From Porticoccaceae bacterium (GTDB taxonomy: Bacteria > Pseudomonadota > Gammaproteobacteria > Pseudomonadales > Porticoccaceae), in contig JABILI010000097.1 of the NCBI GenBank assembly GCA_018654575.1, positions 124,001-188,000 on the forward strand: a stretch of DNA of 64,000 nt. Reading direction: 5' to 3'. The translations under genes were made by a program, and so were the position numbers. Under the pieces are notes generated by a model. That model ran no database searches. It was given only the letters and a program-made list of their open reading frames with translations, and was not told where the DNA came from. Positions 34,454-44,447 of the stretch are shown here, one piece after another. Every line of letters starts with the position of its first letter. Position 1 is the first letter of the stretch.

Positions 34454-35347
34454 GTGGGTGTGAGTGTGAAAAAGATACATTATAACATTTTTAGCTTTTT
34501 AATGCTCTTTTTGATTCTAAATAACGCTTGGAGTAGTAATGAAAGCCCTAAATATACTCAGAGTGTGGGTGCAACTTACCCTTTAGTGGTAACCACTAAT
34601 AAACCGTTAGCCATTATCGCTAGGGCGGCGCTCGGCGATAACGTAAGGGTGGAGTTTTTGCAGTCTGCTAGCCAATCAGCTCATGACCTAACGCTTTCGA
34701 TCTCATCCTTGGGGGAAATTCAAAAAGCTCAATTAGTGATTTTACTCGGCAATGATGTTGAGCCCCGCATGGCCAAAGCGGTTTCGGTTTTACCCAAAAA
34801 CCGCATTATTAGAGTCCTAGATCTACCCTCTCTAAGGTTTAATCTAGAGCCTCACCTGCTTAATCACGCCCATCAACGCGATCCCCACGTGTGGCTTGAT
34901 CCTCAAAATGGCAACCTTATTGCTCATGCAATCCAAGATAGACTTGGAGCGAAGCGTCAAAACATCATTGCTGAAACAGAAATATTGAGGCTGCGTAGCA
35001 TTCTTTCGCCCTATGCTAAAAGCCGCTATTTGACCCATCACGATGCCTTTAGCCATTTTTCCCGTGGATTTGGGCTGTCCTCAGGGCTCTCGATTAGGGA
35101 TGCAAGTGGCGGACAAAAAGGCGCTAGAAGCCAATATCTTCTTCGCAAGAATGCGTTACAAAGCGGTGTTCAGTGTGTTTTTGTGGAACCACAATATGGC
35201 CATAAAGATGCACAAGGAATCGCCCAGTCACTTAATCTACCCATTATAAATATTGATCCTCGAGGAATGAGTCAATCGCTTATAGATAAAGGTTATGAGC
35301 AATTCATGCAGAGATTAGTCGCGCAATTTAGAGCCTGTTTCGGCTAA
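34454..35347 (+). CDS. znuA: Zinc ABC transporter, periplasmic binding protein
   Basis: ZnuA captures periplasmic zinc for ZnuBC. A signal peptide (KKIHYNIFSFLMLFLILNNAWSS) is followed by a cluster A-I binding protein. Likely zinc ligands are the His in SAHDLTLS, the His in RDPHVWLDP, the His pair in LTHHDAFSHF and the Asp in NIDPRG. The start is GTG at 34454, with GTG at 34466 equally possible; neither has a strong ribosome site. The His-rich loop common in other ZnuA proteins is nearly absent (only LNHAHQRD). Confidence 0.9.
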   Translation: MGVSVKKIHYNIFSFLMLFLILNNAWSSNESPKYTQSVGATYPLVVTTNKPLAIIARAALGDNVRVEFLQSASQSAHDLTLSISSLGEIQKAQLVILLGNDVEPRMAKAVSVLPKNRIIRVLDLPSLRFNLEPHLLNHAHQRDPHVWLDPQNGNLIAHAIQDRLGAKRQNIIAETEILRLRSILSPYAKSRYLTHHDAFSHFSRGFGLSSGLSIRDASGGQKGARSQYLLRKNALQSGVQCVFVEPQYGHKDAQGIAQSLNLPIINIDPRGMSQSLIDKGYEQFMQRLVAQFRACFG

Positions 35348-35396
35348 ATACTGTATTCTATATTGAACTCTATAGCGTTTAAAAAGTAGTAAAATT

Positions 35397-38165
35397 ATGA
35401 CTGATCACATTCCACTGGTCCTAGTTGATGGATCCTCTTATCTGTACCGGGCCTATCATGCGTTGCCTCCGCTGACTAACAGTAAAGGCAAGCCCACGGG
35501 TGCGGTGAAGGGCGTCATTAACATGATGCGTCGTCTACAAAAAGATTATCCTCAGAGCACATTAGTGGTGGTCTTTGACGCCAAAGGCAAAACGTTTCGC
35601 GATGACATGTATAGCGAGTATAAAGCGAATCGCCCACCGATGCCGGATGACCTTAGGCTGCAAATTGAGCCTATTCATCAAATCATTCAGGCCATGGGCT
35701 TACCTATGCTAATTATCAATGGCGTTGAAGCTGACGATGTCATTGGCACCCTAGCTGCCCAGGCAACGCTCGCTAAACAACCCGTGGTTGTCTCCACAGG
35801 AGACAAAGATATCGCTCAATTGGTTAATGAGTACATTACCCTAGTAAACACAATGACTAACACTTTTCTGGATAGACAGGGGGTGATTGAAAAGTTTGGC
35901 ATTCCCCCAGAACTAATCATTGATTATTTAGCCTTGCTGGGTGATAAATCTGACAATATTCCGGGGGTACCTGGGGTTGGTGAAAAGACAGCCCTTGGCT
36001 TGCTACAAGGAATTGGCGGGCTTGACGCTATTTACTCTCGATTGGACGAGGTGTCCGGGTTGGAGTTTCGGGGGGCCAAAAAGATGGCGCCTAAGTTAGA
36101 AGAGCATAAAGACCTAGCTTATTTGTCTTATCAGTTGGCAACAATTAAAACCGATGTTGAGATGCCCCAAGACCTTAGCGAGCTCCATAATAGCCCCCCC
36201 GATGAGCAACTACTCGCCACGCTATTTGTGAATATGGAATTTAAGGCTTGGGTTGCAGAGGCGGCCAACAGTCATAGCCCTAAAAGCATAGGACCCGACA
36301 GTTCATCTCAAAACAAACTGGCATTGCCAGAAGTTGAGATTGACCCAGTTGATGTCGTCAAAGAGTATGAGACGGTATTAACAGATGATCAGTTGTCCGC
36401 TTGGATAGAAAAAATAAAAGCCGTAGACTTGATAGCAGTGGATACAGAAACAACTAGTTTGAACTATATGGTCGCTGATTTAGTGGGTATTTCCATCGCC
36501 GTTGATGCTGGCAAAGCTGCCTATATTCCATTTGGGCATGACTATCTAGGCGTCCCTGAGCAATTATCACGTGACAGTGTAATGGCACATTTAAAGCCAT
36601 TATTAGAAAATCCCAATATTAAAAAAGTGGGGCAGAATTTAAAATATGATATGAGTATTTTTGCACAGCATGGTGTTGCGCTAAAAGGGATTGAATTTGA
36701 CACCATGCTTGAATCTTATGTTTTAGACTCGGTGGCGACACGGCATGATATGGATAGCTTAGCGGACAAATATCTTGGTGAGCAGACTATTAAATTCACT
36801 GACATTGCGGGCAAAGGAGCCGGCCAGCTGACATTTAATCAAGTTGCTCTAGAAGAAGCTGGGCCCTATGCTGCTGAAGATGCTGACATTACTTTGCGGT
36901 TGCACCAAGCGCTGTGGCCTAAGGTTTCCGCTGAGGCGACGTTGGCAAGCGTATTTACAGATATTGAGTTGCCACTAATCCCTGTCTTATCACGAATCGA
37001 GCGTACTGGCGCACTGGTAGATGACACACTACTGTTCCATCAGAGCCAAGAACTTGCTGAGCGCATTGCTGAGCTAGAGCGCCAGGCATGGGTATTGGCT
37101 GAGCAAGAATTTAACTTAGCTTCACCAAAGCAGCTTGGTGAGATTTTGTTTACCAAGTTAGAGCTTCCGGTGTTGAAGAAAACCGCCAAGGGGGCGCCTT
37201 CAACCAAAGAAGAGGTACTTCAGGAGCTAGCTCTCGATTATCCTCTACCTAAGGTGTTATTGGAGCATCGTGGACTGGCAAAGCTCAAGTCGACCTATAC
37301 CGATAAGCTGCCAACCATGATTAATCCGTCGACGAAGCGGATACATACCTCTTACCATCAGGCGGGCACAGCCACAGGTCGACTCTCTTCGTCAGATCCT
37401 AATTTACAAAATATCCCCGTGCGGACCGCCGAGGGCCGCCGGGTACGACAAGCATTTATTGCTGCGCCTGGATGCAAGATAGTCGCTGCAGATTACTCTC
37501 AGATTGAGTTGCGAATTATGGCTCATTTGTCTGAGGACCCAAGCCTTTTAGGGGCTTTTGCCGCCGGACAAGATATCCACCGATCAACGGCTGCCGAGGT
37601 TTTTGGCACTGGCACTGAGTCGGTAACAGTAGATCAACGACGTAGTGCCAAGGCGATTAACTTTGGGCTGATTTATGGTATGTCGGCTTTTGGGTTGGCA
37701 CGGCAATTGAATATCGGCCGTAAGCAAGCAGCCGATTATATTGAGCTCTATTTCCAGCGTTACCCCGGCGTACAACATTATATGAACAATATTCGGCACA
37801 GCGCGGCCGAGTTCGGTTATGTCGAAACCTATTTTGGACGCAGACTTTACTTGCCAGAAATTAGCTCTTCCAATGGTATGCGTCGTCAAGCTGCTGAGCG
37901 TACAGCGATTAATGCGCCGATGCAGGGAACAGCGGCAGATATTATTAAGCTGGCTATGATCTCCGTAGATGATTGGCTGCAAAACAGTGATTTGGAGAGT
38001 GTCATGATTATGCAAGTGCATGATGAATTGGTTCTCGAAGTGCCAGAGCAAGAGTTGGAAATAGTCTCGGCTGGGCTTGCTCAGCGAATGGAACTAGCGA
38101 CTAGCCTGAAAGTACCGTTAGTGGTTGATGTAGGCGTTGGCGATAATTGGGATGAAGCTCACTAA
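35397..38165 (+). CDS. polA: DNA polymerase I
   Basis: The 922-aa polymerase acts in repair and Okazaki-fragment processing. The N-terminal 5'-3' nuclease spans residues ~1-290 ([34 protein letters not shown]). The 3'-5' exonuclease begins with [12 protein letters not shown] and keeps DTET and its partners ([23 protein letters not shown]). Polymerase motifs are [14 protein letters not shown] (A), [20 protein letters not shown] (B) and [11 protein letters not shown] (C). The stop overlaps that of the convergent GFA gene by 4 bases. Confidence 0.97.
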   Translation: MTDHIPLVLVDGSSYLYRAYHALPPLTNSKGKPTGAVKGVINMMRRLQKDYPQSTLVVVFDAKGKTFRDDMYSEYKANRPPMPDDLRLQIEPIHQIIQAMGLPMLIINGVEADDVIGTLAAQATLAKQPVVVSTGDKDIAQLVNEYITLVNTMTNTFLDRQGVIEKFGIPPELIIDYLALLGDKSDNIPGVPGVGEKTALGLLQGIGGLDAIYSRLDEVSGLEFRGAKKMAPKLEEHKDLAYLSYQLATIKTDVEMPQDLSELHNSPPDEQLLATLFVNMEFKAWVAEAANSHSPKSIGPDSSSQNKLALPEVEIDPVDVVKEYETVLTDDQLSAWIEKIKAVDLIAVDTETTSLNYMVADLVGISIAVDAGKAAYIPFGHDYLGVPEQLSRDSVMAHLKPLLENPNIKKVGQNLKYDMSIFAQHGVALKGIEFDTMLESYVLDSVATRHDMDSLADKYLGEQTIKFTDIAGKGAGQLTFNQVALEEAGPYAAEDADITLRLHQALWPKVSAEATLASVFTDIELPLIPVLSRIERTGALVDDTLLFHQSQELAERIAELERQAWVLAEQEFNLASPKQLGEILFTKLELPVLKKTAKGAPSTKEEVLQELALDYPLPKVLLEHRGLAKLKSTYTDKLPTMINPSTKRIHTSYHQAGTATGRLSSSDPNLQNIPVRTAEGRRVRQAFIAAPGCKIVAADYSQIELRIMAHLSEDPSLLGAFAAGQDIHRSTAAEVFGTGTESVTVDQRRSAKAINFGLIYGMSAFGLARQLNIGRKQAADYIELYFQRYPGVQHYMNNIRHSAAEFGYVETYFGRRLYLPEISSSNGMRRQAAERTAINAPMQGTAADIIKLAMISVDDWLQNSDLESVMIMQVHDELVLEVPEQELEIVSAGLAQRMELATSLKVPLVVDVGVGDNWDEAH

Positions 38166-38563
38166 GCAGGGTTTCGCCACTCTGGATACTCAGGAATATC
38201 CTTGTTGCAAATTGACCAGAGTGGCATTGATGAACAAAAAATACTGTTGTCTACCGACCGAGACGGCTCTTCATCTAGGGTGCCAATAGCGATAGAGATT
38301 TGATCATCTTGCCCTAGGGATTTATAGTAAAGACTTGATCCACAGCATCTACAGAAGCCCCGTTCGGCTGTAACTGATGATTGATAAATGAGTATTAGAG
38401 CCTGACCCTGAAGCCATCTAAAATCTTGGCTTTGCACTTTACCGTAAGTTGCGAACGCCGCACCATGAAATTTTCGGCACATAGCACAGTGGCAATTAGA
38501 GATTTCAGGATTAAAACAAGCAACTTCGTATTTTATCTGGCCACATAGGCAGCTACCGAGCAT
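38162..38563 (-). CDS. GFA/CENP-V family zinc protein
   Basis: The 133-aa protein shows the GFA fold's cysteine layout: [29 protein letters not shown] and [13 protein letters not shown], which bind two zincs. The family includes S-(hydroxymethyl)glutathione-related and unknown enzymes; no substrate can be assigned. A GAGAGGGG ribosome site precedes the ATG. It converges on polA with overlapping stops. Confidence 0.85.
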   Translation of the reverse strand: MLGSCLCGQIKYEVACFNPEISNCHCAMCRKFHGAAFATYGKVQSQDFRWLQGQALILIYQSSVTAERGFCRCCGSSLYYKSLGQDDQISIAIGTLDEEPSRSVDNSIFCSSMPLWSICNKDIPEYPEWRNPA

Positions 38564-38654
38564 ATTTACCCCTCTCTAATTCAAGAATAGCTGTTAATTT
38601 ATAGGTATTAACAATAGCTATGGAAATTAAAAACACTAAATTTGCAAAATAAAT

Positions 38655-38681
38655 GGAACTTCTTGTTTAAACCGTGTCAAA
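38655..38681 (+). promoter_or_regulatory. Candidate sigma-E/AlgU-type promoter
   Basis: GGAACTT (38655-38661) is an exact -35 element of the RpoE/AlgU class. After 15 bases TCAAA (38677-38681) matches a permitted -10 form. The usual spacer is 16-17, so it is slightly short. Initiation would be near 38686-38688. Confidence 0.45.
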
Positions 38682-38685
38682 GAGT

Positions 38686-38791
38686 AGGCAAGTGATGATT
38701 GCACATAATCTCCCCCGAGATAAAGAAGTAAAAGTAAGACTCCCAAGTAGTAGAGAAAAACCTAATCCAGTTTCTGGATTAGGTTTTTTTT
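38686..38791 (+). ncRNA. Candidate small RNA between polA and engB (Spot 42/ErsA position)
   Basis: The interval downstream of polA and upstream of the convergent engB gene holds Spot 42 (spf) in enteric bacteria and ErsA in Pseudomonas, in this same orientation. Here the plus strand carries a sigma-E-like promoter, then about 105 bases starting GTAGGCAAGTG, a C-rich segment ATCTCCCCCGAG (38708-38719), an A/G-rich stretch, and a strong hairpin ending in eight T. A short reading frame from 38694 runs through the terminator and is unlikely to be coding. Sequence homology to Spot 42 or ErsA is not evident to me beyond the 5' GTAGG; the call rests on synteny and signals. Confidence 0.5.
38758..38791. 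terminator. Bidirectional terminator (candidate sRNA and engB)
   Basis: AACCTAATCCA / TGGATTAGGTT forms an 11-base perfect stem with loop GTTTC. Eight T follow on the plus strand and five on the minus strand, so it can end the plus-strand small RNA and the minus-strand engB message. Confidence 0.85.
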
Positions 38792-38793
38792 GC

Positions 38794-39453
38794 TTAAGAG
38801 ATTTCGTCATTCACCTCTGATATTTCAGCAACACTAAAGCCTGCGCTCAGCCAATGACTCAGCTGTTCCTCAAGTTCCGCCAAGCCCTGTTTCTTTAAAG
38901 CGGAAAATATTTGCGCTGTAAATAAAGTCGCCTGGGGATCCATTTCCCGGAGCAATTTATCTACTTTTAGCAGGGTGCTTTGTGCTGGACCACGCTTTAG
39001 TTTGTCAGACTTTGTCAGCAGAATATGTACTGGCAAGCCCGCTTCTGCTGCCCAGTTCAGCATCTGCTGGTCGTAGTCTTGTAGGGGGTGACGGATATCC
39101 ATGAGTAGAATTAAGCCGCCTAAACTTTTACGTAAACGAAGGTATTCGGCTAGGTGCTTATCCCATTCTACCTTCATGGCCTTGGGGACTTTTGCGTAGC
39201 CATAACCTGGTAAATCCACTAATCTTTTTCCTGGGCTAAGCTGGAAAAAATTTATTAGCTGAGTTCTGCCTGGCGTCTTACTGGTCCGCGCTAAACTCTT
39301 ATTTTTGGTGAGCGTGTTAATGGCACTTGATTTACCCGCATTAGACCTTCCCGCAAAGGCTACCTCACAACCCGTATCCTCAGGGCACTGTTTTAGTGAG
39401 GGGGCACTCGTAGTGAATTCGGCTGATTGAAATTTAATTGTTTGTGTATGCAT
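38794..39453 (-). CDS. engB: Ribosome biogenesis GTPase EngB (YihA/YsxC)
   Basis: This essential small GTPase acts in large-subunit assembly. The 219 aa include G1 [12 protein letters not shown]2 region [17 protein letters not shown]3 [13 protein letters not shown]4 [10 protein letters not shown] and G5 FSALKKQG. The start at 39453 is followed upstream by a divergent cytochrome c4 gene. The order polA, engB, cytochrome c4, dsbA matches Pseudomonas. Confidence 0.95.
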   Translation of the reverse strand: MHTQTIKFQSAEFTTSAPSLKQCPEDTGCEVAFAGRSNAGKSSAINTLTKNKSLARTSKTPGRTQLINFFQLSPGKRLVDLPGYGYAKVPKAMKVEWDKHLAEYLRLRKSLGGLILLMDIRHPLQDYDQQMLNWAAEAGLPVHILLTKSDKLKRGPAQSTLLKVDKLLREMDPQATLFTAQIFSALKKQGLAELEEQLSHWLSAGFSVAEISEVNDEIS

Positions 39454-39496
39454 AGGAAAATCGACACTACTGGCTTAAAAACTGAATTTATTGGTA

Positions 39497-39502
39497 TATA
39501 AT
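39497..39502 (+). promoter_or_regulatory. Candidate -10 of the cytochrome c4/dsbA promoter
   Basis: A consensus TATAAT lies 89 bases before the cytochrome c4 start, in the divergent region with engB. The -35 region is weak (CTTAAA or TGGCTT). Confidence 0.4.
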
Positions 39503-39590
39503 GCACCGCCTTACTCAATAAGGCTAATGCTCGAAGGCCACGATAACGCCTAGGGGCTTATTCTAACGTATTGCGAGAACCGTATTAACC

Positions 39591-40232
39591 ATGAAAAAAT
39601 CTTTTTTAAGTATCCTCTGTATTCTAGCGAGTTTGGTGGCAACTCAGGCGTTTGCGTCAGGCGACCCAGAAGCAGGAAAGGCTAAGGTTGCTGTATGTGC
39701 TGGATGTCACGGAACAGACGGTAATAGTATGGTGCCGTCCTTTCCAAAGCTGGCTGGCTTGGGCGAAAAATATATGACTGAGCAGCTACGTAATATTAAG
39801 TCAGGGGAGCGGGTTATTCTTGAAATGACCGGCACCTTAAGTTTTTCCTCAGACCAAGATCTACAGGACATGGCCGCTTATTATGACAGCCAAACTAGGG
39901 TGATTTCAGAGGCTTCAAATATTGACTTGATAGGAGTTAGTGGCCCCAAGGAAGCTCTTGCTTATGGTGAAAATATCTATCGCGCCGGTAATATGAAAAC
40001 CGGTGTCGCAGCCTGTATTGGGTGTCACTCACCTTCGGGTAGTGGCAACAATCCAGCTGGTTATCCAGCGCTTGGTGGTCAGTACGCTGGATACATAGAA
40101 AAACAGCTCCTGGGTTATCGGCGTGGGGAGAGAACTAGCGGGACGAATGCGCTCATTATGCGAGGTGTTGCTGCTAATTTAAGTGATAAAGAAATTAAAG
40201 CCGTGGCCAACTACATTGCAGGCCTAAATTAA
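39591..40232 (+). CDS. Diheme cytochrome c4
   Basis: The 213-aa precursor has a cleavable signal (MKKSFLSILCILASLVATQAFA). Two class I cytochrome domains follow, with heme motifs CAGCH (~residue 36) and CIGCH (~143), each with later Met ligand candidates (MTGTLSF, LIMRGVA). Cytochrome c4 is a periplasmic, often membrane-associated electron donor to terminal oxidases. The caa3-like oxidase 12 kb upstream is a possible acceptor. dsbA follows. Confidence 0.93.
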   Translation: MKKSFLSILCILASLVATQAFASGDPEAGKAKVAVCAGCHGTDGNSMVPSFPKLAGLGEKYMTEQLRNIKSGERVILEMTGTLSFSSDQDLQDMAAYYDSQTRVISEASNIDLIGVSGPKEALAYGENIYRAGNMKTGVAACIGCHSPSGSGNNPAGYPALGGQYAGYIEKQLLGYRRGERTSGTNALIMRGVAANLSDKEIKAVANYIAGLN

Positions 40233-40277
40233 TAATAGTCTATGTCATTTGTGGGCTGGTAAAAGTAGGAGATGGAA

Positions 40278-40916
40278 ATGTCAAAGTGGATTAAACGACT
40301 CATGTTTATTGCCTTAGTAGCTCCGATGGCTATGTGCCAGGCACAGACTGAGCAGTACCAAGCCGGTATCGACTATGAGGTTTTACCTCAGGCCATAAGA
40401 ACAGCAAATCCAAGTAAAATTGAAGTCAATGAAGTGTTCCATTACGGCTGCATACATTGCTTTAATTTTGAAAAGACAATTCACCCTTGGACAGAAAAAT
40501 TGGCTGATGATGTTGATTTCCAGCGTACCCCGGCTATTTGGCAGTCTGCCTTGGAGCCTTATGCAAGAGCCTACTACACGGCAAAATTATTAAAGGTTTT
40601 AGATAAGACGCATGTGCCTCTATTTGAAGCAATTCATGTTAATAGGCAACCGATTCGGTCAGAGCAAGATCTGGTTAAGTTCTTCGGTCAGCAAGGTGTA
40701 GACGAGGCTAAATTTACTAAGGTTTATAACTCTTTTGGCGTAAATAGTATGATAGGCCAGGCCAAGGCTAGAGCCATCGGCTATAGGACTCAGGGCACTC
40801 CAGAGATGGTTGTGAATGGCAAATATAGGGTGACCACACGGATGAGCAAAAATTTTAATGGCATGTTAGAAGTTGCAACATTTTTGATTGAAAAAGAGCG
40901 CAAGGCAGCTCTTTAG
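40278..40916 (+). CDS. dsbA: Periplasmic thiol:disulfide oxidoreductase DsbA with CIHC active site
   Basis: DsbA introduces disulfides into exported proteins. The ATG at 40278 lies 6 bases after AGGAG; one at 40272 overlaps that site. After a signal peptide (MSKWIKRLMFIALVAPMAMCQA) the thioredoxin domain has EVFHYGCIHCFNFEK, where DsbA normally has CPHC, so Pro is replaced by Ile. The cis-Pro loop is present (TQGTPEMVVNGKYRV) and the helical insertion is of normal length. The location after cytochrome c4 is the standard one. Confidence 0.92.
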   Translation: MSKWIKRLMFIALVAPMAMCQAQTEQYQAGIDYEVLPQAIRTANPSKIEVNEVFHYGCIHCFNFEKTIHPWTEKLADDVDFQRTPAIWQSALEPYARAYYTAKLLKVLDKTHVPLFEAIHVNRQPIRSEQDLVKFFGQQGVDEAKFTKVYNSFGVNSMIGQAKARAIGYRTQGTPEMVVNGKYRVTTRMSKNFNGMLEVATFLIEKERKAAL

Positions 40917-40943
40917 TCTAGCGGCTTTTACAAAACACTGATG

Positions 40944-40972
40944 AATACGCGGAGATAACCGCGTATTTTTTT
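40944..40972 (+). terminator. Rho-independent terminator after dsbA
   Basis: AATACGCGG / CCGCGTATT is a perfect 9-base stem with loop AGATAA, and a run of seven T overlaps its 3' end. Confidence 0.9.
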
Positions 40973-41104
40973 GTCTGTGATTTAGGACTATGTGAGCACT
41001 ATAACTTTAGGCTATGCGTCTATAGCGTGAAACAACTTTCTTTAATGTGACCCAAACAGTAAAATGAGCGCCCTTTCTGGATACACTTTAAACTGATAAC
41101 AATT

Positions 41105-42232
41105 ATGAGCACTACTGTGAAACCAAGTTTGAAACCGGCTAATCCGAATTTCTCTTCTGGCCCTTGTGCAAAGAGACCTGGCTACGATGTGAGTAATCTT
41201 GACATGATGACGCTTGGTCGCTCCCATCGCTCATCGATCGGGAAGCTCGCGCTGGGGCGTGCTTGTTCTGATACCGCTAAGCTCTTAAAGCTGCCTGAAG
41301 GCTATCGCGTTGGTGTGGTTCCCGCTTCAGATACAGGCGCTGTGGAAATGGTCATGTGGTCGGTGCTAGGAGTACGCCCGGTCGATGTATGTGCTTGGGA
41401 ATCTTTTGGTAGTGGCTGGCTGACTGATGTTGTGAAGCAATTAAAGCTTAGCGATGTTAGTACTCATCTTGCTGACTACGGTTTGCTACCGGATCTAACA
41501 AAGACTAATCCAGATCACGATATTGTGTTTACTTGGAATGGAACAACGTCTGGTGTCAAGGTACCTGACGCGGACTGGATCAGTGATGAGCGCAATGGTC
41601 TCACTATTTGTGATGCGACTTCGGCCGTTTTTGCTATGCAATTACCGTGGGAAAAACTTGATGTTGTAACTTACAGCTGGCAGAAAGTACTTGGTGGTGA
41701 GGGCGCACACGGTATGTTGATTTTGAGCCCGAGAGCAGTGGAAAGGTTAGAGTCTTACACGCCCAACTGGCCGATGCCTAAGATTTTTCGTATGACTAAG
41801 GGCGGTAAGTTAATAGAGGGTATTTTCCGTGGGGAAACCATCAACACGCCGTCTATGCTTTGTGTTGCTGATTACCTTGATGCTTTAGATTGGGTTGGTT
41901 CGATAGGTGGGCTAGACGCAGCGATTGCTAAGTCCGAAGCTAATCTTGAAGTGATTAAATCCTTTGTCGCCCAGAGGTCTTGGATTCACTTTCTGGCTCA
42001 AAAATCGGATCAAATTTCTAATACTAGCGTTTGCTTGACCTTAGATTTAGAGCCGGAGCAAGTAAAGAAGATCGTTAAGTTACTTGATTCGGAGGCGGTC
42101 GCTTTTGATATTGGAGCCTATCGCGATGCGCCAGCTGGGTTGCGAGTTTGGTGCGGTGCCACGGTTGAACAATCTGATTTGGAAGCATTGATGCCATGGA
42201 TTGACTGGGCCTACGGCCAAGTTAGCAAATAG
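41105..42232 (+). CDS. serC: Phosphoserine transaminase (alphaproteobacterial/archaeal type)
   Basis: SerC converts 3-phosphohydroxypyruvate to phosphoserine with PLP. The 375-aa product starts [21 protein letters not shown]-like (residues ~13-32), and has [35 protein letters not shown] and the PLP-Lys motif [16 protein letters not shown]. This is the form first seen in alphaproteobacteria and Methanosarcina, not the enteric form next to pdxB/aroA. Paired with serA 51 bases downstream it makes a two-gene serine module. Confidence 0.9.
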   Translation: MSTTVKPSLKPANPNFSSGPCAKRPGYDVSNLDMMTLGRSHRSSIGKLALGRACSDTAKLLKLPEGYRVGVVPASDTGAVEMVMWSVLGVRPVDVCAWESFGSGWLTDVVKQLKLSDVSTHLADYGLLPDLTKTNPDHDIVFTWNGTTSGVKVPDADWISDERNGLTICDATSAVFAMQLPWEKLDVVTYSWQKVLGGEGAHGMLILSPRAVERLESYTPNWPMPKIFRMTKGGKLIEGIFRGETINTPSMLCVADYLDALDWVGSIGGLDAAIAKSEANLEVIKSFVAQRSWIHFLAQKSDQISNTSVCLTLDLEPEQVKKIVKLLDSEAVAFDIGAYRDAPAGLRVWCGATVEQSDLEALMPWIDWAYGQVSK

Positions 42233-42283
42233 TTAAAAGACAAAACAATTACCTTCAATAGATTTTATTACTGAGACTAGATC

Positions 42284-43456
42284 ATGCATAACATACGCAC
42301 CTATAACGCTATCTCCTCCAAAGGATTGGATCGATTCGCTGCTGATAGTTATACCGTCAGTGATGACTGTTCTGCTCCAGAGGGGTTCATCTTGCGTAGT
42401 CAAAAACTGCATGCTGAGCCCGTTCCAGAGAGTTTACTGGCAGTAGCCCGCGCCGGTGCAGGCGTCAATAACATTCCAGTGGCAGATTACACCAAACAAG
42501 GTATTGTTGTCTTTAATACGCCTGGAGCCAATGCCAATGCGGTAAAAGAATTAATCGTCGCTGGGTTACTATTGGGCTCTCGCGACATCTTTGGTGGCAT
42601 GAGCTATGTCCAAGAGCTTGGCCATATGAATGATCCTGCTGAGATGGGAAAGTTACTGGAAAAAGAGAAAAAACGGTTTGCGGGCACAGAGATTGAGGGT
42701 AAAACTCTAGGCGTGGTTGGTCTTGGCGCCATCGGTTCCATTATCGCTAATTTGGCTTTGGATCTCGGCATGGATGTTATCGGCTATGACCCTGCTATTT
42801 CGGTAGAGGCGGCCTGGCAGTTGTCTAGCCGGGTTAAACGCATGGATAGCATAGAGGCGTTGCTAGCAGAGGCAGATTTTCTGACCTTGCATGTACCAGC
42901 GATTCCAGCCACCAAACATCTCATTAACGCTCAGGCCTTATCGGGGATGAAAAGCACGGCTAAGATTCTTAATTTTGCCCGAGAAGAAATTGTGTGTACT
43001 GAGGATATGGTAGTAGCCTTAGATAAAGGGGTTATTGCCGGCTATATTAGTGATTTTCCGGCGCCCGCATTACTTGGGCGTGAAGATGTGCTGCTGATGC
43101 CTCACATTGGAGCAAGTACAGAAGAAGCGGAAGAAAATTGCGCAGTTATGGCTGCCAACCAGCTGATGGATTTCCTCGAAAATGGCAATATCCATAATTC
43201 TGTCAATTATCCGCCGACCAAAATGGGTCGCAATGGTGGAACTCGAATAACATTTAGCAACAACAATGTACCTAAAGTTTTAGGTAGTGTCCTGTCAATA
43301 TTAGCCGATGCAGAACTTAATGTGGTTGATATGGTAAATAAAAGCCGTGGGGAGATTGCTTACAATATCGTTGATCTCGAGGGTGAGATCAGCGCTGAGG
43401 TGCACCAAAATATTTGCGATGTCGAGGGTGTGATGCGAGTCCGACTTCTAAGTTAA
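42284..43456 (+). CDS. serA: D-3-phosphoglycerate dehydrogenase with ACT domain
   Basis: The enzyme oxidises 3-phosphoglycerate in the first step of serine synthesis. The 390 aa include RAGAGVNNIPVADYTKQGIVVFNTPGANANAV, the NAD fold GVVGLGAIGSIIANLALDLG, catalytic Arg in LNFAREEIV, and MPHIGASTEEAEENCA with the catalytic His. A short C-terminal ACT domain (~residue 318 on) suggests serine feedback. NFAREE replaces the more common NFARGG around the catalytic Arg. It follows serC in the same direction. Confidence 0.92.
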   Translation: MHNIRTYNAISSKGLDRFAADSYTVSDDCSAPEGFILRSQKLHAEPVPESLLAVARAGAGVNNIPVADYTKQGIVVFNTPGANANAVKELIVAGLLLGSRDIFGGMSYVQELGHMNDPAEMGKLLEKEKKRFAGTEIEGKTLGVVGLGAIGSIIANLALDLGMDVIGYDPAISVEAAWQLSSRVKRMDSIEALLAEADFLTLHVPAIPATKHLINAQALSGMKSTAKILNFAREEIVCTEDMVVALDKGVIAGYISDFPAPALLGREDVLLMPHIGASTEEAEENCAVMAANQLMDFLENGNIHNSVNYPPTKMGRNGGTRITFSNNNVPKVLGSVLSILADAELNVVDMVNKSRGEIAYNIVDLEGEISAEVHQNICDVEGVMRVRLLS

Positions 43457-43463
43457 TGAAGCT

Positions 43464-44447
43464 TTAATTAAATAGTTTGGCGCGAACTGTTTTGCGGTAC
43501 GCGCTGGGGCTATTCCCCGACCATTGACTGAAGCGTGAAGAGAACCAGCTTGGTTCTGGGTAACCACTATAACTGGCTACGTCTACAATGGGTAAGTCAG
43601 TATTCTTAAGTAAGTCACAGGCAAAAGCCATGCGAGTCTCGGTTAGATAGCTATTAGGGGTGCTACCCGTCGCGGCTATGAAGCGTCGATTGAATGTGCG
43701 CGTAGACATACCAAATTGTGCAGCTAAATCTGGTATAGAGAGTGATTTGCTTAAATGATCTTGGATCCATATTTGGGATTGAGCAATTGATTCATCGTGG
43801 TGCGCGCGGTCGTGATGATCGCTAAAGCCAACGGGACTGGTAATATTGCGAATTTCATGGAAAAAATTACGTTGCGCCTGATGCGCGATAATCCGACCAA
43901 AATACCGCTCTACTTGATACATGATTAATTCAGCCATCGCATTTATGCTGGCCGCACAATAGATGTTGCCTGCCTGTGTCGTAAAGTGTTGACGATCTAA
44001 GTGCACTGCTGGGTAATGTTTTTGTAATTGATCGAAATAATGCCAATGTGTCGTTGCTGGTTTTCCGTCTAAAAGTCCTGCCTCAGCTAAAAAACAAACA
44101 CCAGTACCAACGGCGGTGATGGCGCAGTTACGATGATGTTGCTGTTGAAGCCATGGAATGTACGCTTGATGCTTTTTGACAGCAGGGCGTGGGTTTCGCC
44201 ACAGTGCGGGAATGTGTACTAAGTCGCTACTAAAGTCTTCATTGATGGAATGAGTCGGCGTCAATTCAAAGTCTGCGGACGTGCGCACCGGTAACCCGTC
44301 TGGGCTAACTCTACGAATTTCAACTTCGGGCATTGGGTTTTTATTGGCCCGAGCCATAGCTTCCGCAAAATAAAATATTTCGGCCGCTAAGGTGCTGCTC
44401 GAAACAAGCATGTTATCGCAAAGCATTAGAGTAAGATTAAACGCCAT
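43464..44447 (-). CDS. GlxA-like AraC-family regulator (DJ-1/PfpI plus HTH)
   Basis: The 327-aa protein has an N-terminal DJ-1/PfpI-like domain (~1-190), containing AITAVGTGVCFLAEAGLLDGKPATTHW where the nucleophile-elbow Cys of the fold lies. The C-terminal AraC DNA-binding domain (~225-320) reads LSIPDLAAQFGMSTRTFNRRFIAATGSTP and VASYSGYPEPSWFSSRFSQWSG. It is divergent from fabY, and its start codon lies within a 32-base near-perfect palindrome. The effector is unknown. Confidence 0.88.
   Translation of the reverse strand: MAFNLTLMLCDNMLVSSSTLAAEIFYFAEAMARANKNPMPEVEIRRVSPDGLPVRTSADFELTPTHSINEDFSSDLVHIPALWRNPRPAVKKHQAYIPWLQQQHHRNCAITAVGTGVCFLAEAGLLDGKPATTHWHYFDQLQKHYPAVHLDRQHFTTQAGNIYCAASINAMAELIMYQVERYFGRIIAHQAQRNFFHEIRNITSPVGFSDHHDRAHHDESIAQSQIWIQDHLSKSLSIPDLAAQFGMSTRTFNRRFIAATGSTPNSYLTETRMAFACDLLKNTDLPIVDVASYSGYPEPSWFSSRFSQWSGNSPSAYRKTVRAKLFN

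Noticed and set aside
38694-38817. Short ORF starting ATGATTGCACAT within the candidate small RNA
   Set aside because: The frame runs straight through the terminator hairpin and into the engB coding region on the other strand, so coding is unlikely.
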